A stretch of DNA of 7,845 nucleotides from Spirochaetaceae bacterium (GTDB lineage: Bacteria > Spirochaetota > Spirochaetia > Treponematales > Breznakiellaceae). Below are positions 5,568 through 7,845 of this stretch, in pieces; positions within the stretch are counted from its first letter, which is position 1; each line of letters opens with the position of its first letter. Under the pieces are notes generated by a model. The model was not told where the DNA came from. It saw only the letters and a program-made list of their open reading frames with translations, and did no database searches. The stretch lies in contig JAIRXO010000241.1 of assembly GCA_031268255.1 (NCBI GenBank), forward strand, positions 1 to 7,845, written 5' to 3'. The position numbers and the translations under genes were made by a program.

Positions 5568-6734
5568 ATGGTTTTGGGCCTGCTTAATATCGTTTACTTT
5601 GTCATGTATGCCATTCTGTATCCGTATCTTCCGATTTTAGCCCACAGCCTGGGATATACGCCCGTTGTTGTGGGCCTTCTTATGGGGCTTTTTGAGGGGG
5701 CGGGTATTACCGGACCGCTCATCCTCGGGTCCCTGGCCGACCGGTGGGGATTGTATAAACGGCCCCTGGTCATTGCCGTGCTTCTGACCGTTCTGCCTGT
5801 CATGCCCCTGGTCCTCTTCCGCAATCCTTTTTTAAGCGCCGTGTTTATCATCATCATTGCCATAGGCCTCCGTTCCTATCAGCCCCTGCTGGACGCCATA
5901 ACGACTATCCATGTGGGGCCGGACGGGAATTACGGCAGGATACGGGTTACCGGTTCCATAGCCTATGTATGCGCCATGCTGTTCTATCAGGTAACTCCTT
6001 TTTTATACCCCGACAGGGCCTTCAATATAGGAATGTGGACAGTCCTGACCGGCATCATCTGCCTTGCTGCCACGGCGGTCTTTTTTAACGACGCGGATTT
6101 CCGGGGCCGCGGCAAAGGGGAAAACCGTCCGGGGCTTGTCCAGGAGCGCGGGAAACTGTCTCCCGCATTTGGAAAACGCTGGAGCCCGCTCTTTATCCTG
6201 GGTATTATCATGATAGCCCTGAGCCGCCTTAGTTACGCGCCGGTTAATTTTCTCGGCCTCTATGTTACCGAGGCGCTGCACTGGAACGCCGTGGGCATTG
6301 TGTTTGCTTCGGCAACCATTACCGAAATTCCGGTTATGTTTCTTGCCAAAAGGCTCATACTCCGCTTTGGCTCCCTCCCCCTCCTTGCCTTTGGCGCCCT
6401 GTGTACCGGGATTCGTATACTGCTCTACGCTGTTTTCCCCGGCCCCGGAGGGGTCATAGCCGGACAGCTTCTCCACTTTGCCTCTTACGGAATTTTCCAC
6501 AACGCGGCTGTGGCCTTTGTAAGCGTCAATGTTCCGCCTGACAAGCGGGCCCTGGGCATGACCATATACCTGTCCCTGGGGACAGGGCTGCCTACTTTCA
6601 TAGGCAGCATACTCGCCGGTTTTATCATCGAAAACTCAGGCTGGAAAAGTCTTTTTATACTATACGGCTCATTGTCCATACTGCCCATTCTTCTCTTTAT
6701 GGTTATCCTGTATCGAAGCCGTAAAATAAAGTAA
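5568..6734 (+). CDS. MFS transporter, LacY/NupG/HcaT-like branch
   Basis: This is a 388-residue inner-membrane protein with 12 predicted transmembrane helices, roughly at 2-25, 30-55, 64-84, 87-103, 128-147, 153-173, 205-232, 239-262, 265-290, 294-317, 329-352 and 360-382. A charged cytoplasmic loop (174-204) joins the two halves. The MFS loop 2-3 motif is visible as GSLADRWGLYKR (54-65). The stretch PLLDA (106-110), followed by YGRIRVTGS (122-130), is typical of the proton-symporter branch that includes LacY, NupG and HcaT. It likely imports a sugar, nucleoside or aromatic acid with protons; the substrate cannot be read from sequence. An in-frame stop at 5547 means ATG 5568 is the earliest ATG. 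It has only a poor GGA at 3 bases and may be leaderless. It diverges from the secreted-protein operon. Confidence 0.88.
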   Translation: MVLGLLNIVYFVMYAILYPYLPILAHSLGYTPVVVGLLMGLFEGAGITGPLILGSLADRWGLYKRPLVIAVLLTVLPVMPLVLFRNPFLSAVFIIIIAIGLRSYQPLLDAITTIHVGPDGNYGRIRVTGSIAYVCAMLFYQVTPFLYPDRAFNIGMWTVLTGIICLAATAVFFNDADFRGRGKGENRPGLVQERGKLSPAFGKRWSPLFILGIIMIALSRLSYAPVNFLGLYVTEALHWNAVGIVFASATITEIPVMFLAKRLILRFGSLPLLAFGALCTGIRILLYAVFPGPGGVIAGQLLHFASYGIFHNAAVAFVSVNVPPDKRALGMTIYLSLGTGLPTFIGSILAGFIIENSGWKSLFILYGSLSILPILLFMVILYRSRKIK

Positions 6735-6748
6735 AACAAGAACCGGCC

Positions 6749-6767
6749 CTTGCTAGAGGGAAGCAAG
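6749..6767. promoter_or_regulatory. Inverted repeat over the -35 region of the NDK-like gene promoter
   Basis: CTTGCT (6749-6754) and AGCAAG (6762-6767) are perfect inverted copies separated by seven bases. The left arm covers five of the six bases of the -35 hexamer TTGCTA (6750-6755); the right arm lies in the spacer. No T-run follows, so it is a poor terminator for the transporter gene. A small operator is the alternative. Confidence 0.4.
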
Positions 6768-6778
6768 CTGTCTATACT
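6750..6778 (+). promoter_or_regulatory. Promoter of the NDK-like gene
   Basis: TTGCTA (6750-6755) and TATACT (6773-6778) are separated by 17 bases, the same arrangement as at 275-303 and 5421-5449. Transcription would begin near 6785, only about three bases before the ATG at 6788. There is no Shine-Dalgarno sequence between the -10 box and the ATG, so the transcript would be leaderless or nearly so. Confidence 0.65.
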
Positions 6779-6787
6779 GCTATCACT

Positions 6788-7845
6788 ATGGAACAAACCT
6801 TATCGTATGTACTGGTAACTCCGTATACGGTGGCAAAAAGCCGTACCGGCGGTGTCGTGGCCCGGCTGCTTTCCCGGCTGGACCTGGAACTGGTGGGGGC
6901 TCAGATGATAGCCCCTGACGAGACATTTGTCAGGGAATACGCGGCCCGGCTGCGGGAAGAAAACCGGGACGGGGAAGTTACCCTTCTGGCCGATTATGTG
7001 GAACGCCGCCTTAAACCTTCCGACGGGAGAAGGCACAGGACCCTGCTCCTTCTTTTCAGGGGAGAAAACCCTTGCGAAAAACTTGTGGAAATAGTCGGCC
7101 ATATATATCCTGAACATCAGAATGTCGAGGCGATAACCGGCGAAACCATACGGGATACCTACGCGGACCTCATCACCGCCGCCGATGATCCTGAGCGCAT
7201 GACCCATTTTGAACCGGCTGTGATGACCCCCCGAAACCAGGCGGAAGCAGACGGGGATTTACAGCTCTTTGCCCGCTTTCTCAAGGGACAAAATAATCTT
7301 GTGGAAAATGTGAGCTATCCCGATCCCCAAAAAATCCAGAGAACCCTGGTTATCATAAAGCCCGATAACTGGGCCTATGCGTCCTCAAAACCGGGAACCA
7401 TTATCGACATGTTTTCCAGGACAGGCCTGCGCATCATAGGCATCAAGGTTCACCGCTTTTCCCTGGCCGAAGCCCTGGATTTTTACGGCCCTGTCGAGGA
7501 CGCCCTTAAATCAAAACTCGCCCCCCTCTTCGGGAAAAAGGCGCGGGAAATTCTTGAAAGGGAATTTCACCTTATTCTTGATGAATCAGTGGAGAACATG
7601 CTCGCCGATAGTTTCGGCGTTGAATATGCCCGTGACCAGTTTCACCAGATAATACAGTTCATGTCGGGCTGCAATCCCAAAAACCACCCTCTTGAACATA
7701 TCAAGAATCCCGGTACGGTAAAATGTATGATCCTTGTATACGAAGGGGAAAACGCCGTACAGAAAATACGGGATGTCCTGGGCCCCACCGATCCGCTCAA
7801 GGCCCCCGGAGGAACAGTGCGCCGCGAATTCGGCAGTAACGTGAT
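6788..7845 (+). CDS. ndk: Tandem nucleoside diphosphate kinase-like protein (3' end beyond window)
   Basis: The frame stays open from ATG 6788 to the window edge (352 residues seen). Two NDK-like units are present. Unit 2 begins RTLVIIKPDNW (185-195) with Lys191, then GTIIDMFSRTGLRIIGIKV (201-219), YEGENAVQKIRDVLG with Arg328, and GTVRREFGSN with Arg345. Its active-site His should lie just past the window. It carries about 50-60 extra residues between its FYGP stretch (near 233) and FMSG, compared with classical NDKs of about 140-150 residues. Unit 1 (about 4-165) keeps the fold pattern (YVLVTPYTVA, RTGGVVARLL, FRGENPCEKLVEIVG, ETIRD, PAVMTP) but has Thr11 for the Lys, Val100 for an Arg and Met146 at the His position. 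It is probably inactive and structural or regulatory. Unit 2 would move the gamma phosphate from ATP to NDPs in the cytoplasm. Confidence 0.82.
   Translation, partial: MEQTLSYVLVTPYTVAKSRTGGVVARLLSRLDLELVGAQMIAPDETFVREYAARLREENRDGEVTLLADYVERRLKPSDGRRHRTLLLLFRGENPCEKLVEIVGHIYPEHQNVEAITGETIRDTYADLITAADDPERMTHFEPAVMTPRNQAEADGDLQLFARFLKGQNNLVENVSYPDPQKIQRTLVIIKPDNWAYASSKPGTIIDMFSRTGLRIIGIKVHRFSLAEALDFYGPVEDALKSKLAPLFGKKAREILEREFHLILDESVENMLADSFGVEYARDQFHQIIQFMSGCNPKNHPLEHIKNPGTVKCMILVYEGENAVQKIRDVLGPTDPLKAPGGTVRREFGSNV

Noticed and set aside
6800..7207. Minus-strand ORF of 135 codons inside the NDK-like gene
   Set aside because: The plus-strand frame carries NDK motifs throughout; this is its shadow.

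Overview
The window is ordinary chromosomal bacterial DNA. It most resembles a spirochaete of the Treponema group, perhaps one of the GC-richer termite-gut or free-living lineages. That assignment is inference from overall protein style: a secreted protein with an LFAQ-type signal-peptide end, a treponeme-like sigma-factor-like protein, and the company of rubredoxin, RlmJ, NrnA and NDK-like genes. No rRNA, tRNA, insertion sequence, CRISPR array or phage gene was seen.

Layout. Bases 1-325 carry no convincing gene. They hold a GC-rich run of short hairpins (12-115), an A/T-rich stretch, and a clear promoter at 275-303. That promoter drives a rubredoxin gene (326-484, +), followed 8 bases later by a small unknown gene (493-786, +). 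Facing these are the minus-strand genes. Reading right to left from 5395, a secreted protein of unknown function, an M24 (Xaa-Pro type) metallopeptidase and a DHH/DHHA1 phosphoesterase (NrnA type) form a tight operon, with gaps of 0 and 11 bases. After a 273-base gap with its own candidate promoter come a sigma-70-like DNA-binding protein and rlmJ, 13 bases apart. To the right, on the plus strand, are a 12-TM MFS transporter (5568-6734) and a tandem nucleoside diphosphate kinase-like gene (6788 to the window end, truncated by the edge).

How the parts fit. Several genes suit nucleotide and RNA housekeeping: NrnA removes nanoRNA and pAp, RlmJ methylates 23S rRNA, and the NDK-like protein would balance nucleoside triphosphates. 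The peptidase would finish peptide breakdown. The MFS protein belongs to the LacY/NupG/HcaT-like branch, so a sugar, nucleoside or aromatic acid substrate is possible. The grouping looks like ordinary neighbourhood, not a dedicated system.

Points worth a second look: (i) three promoters share TTGC at -35, a 17-base spacer and TATACT at -10; (ii) two plus-strand genes appear leaderless or nearly so; (iii) a helically phased CCGCAAG repeat cluster lies in the divergent region, with the -35 box of one promoter inside its first unit; (iv) the NDK-like protein has an N-terminal NDK fold whose active-site Lys, Arg and His positions are replaced; (v) RlmJ has DPSY in place of DPPY. No clearly new multi-gene system is visible.
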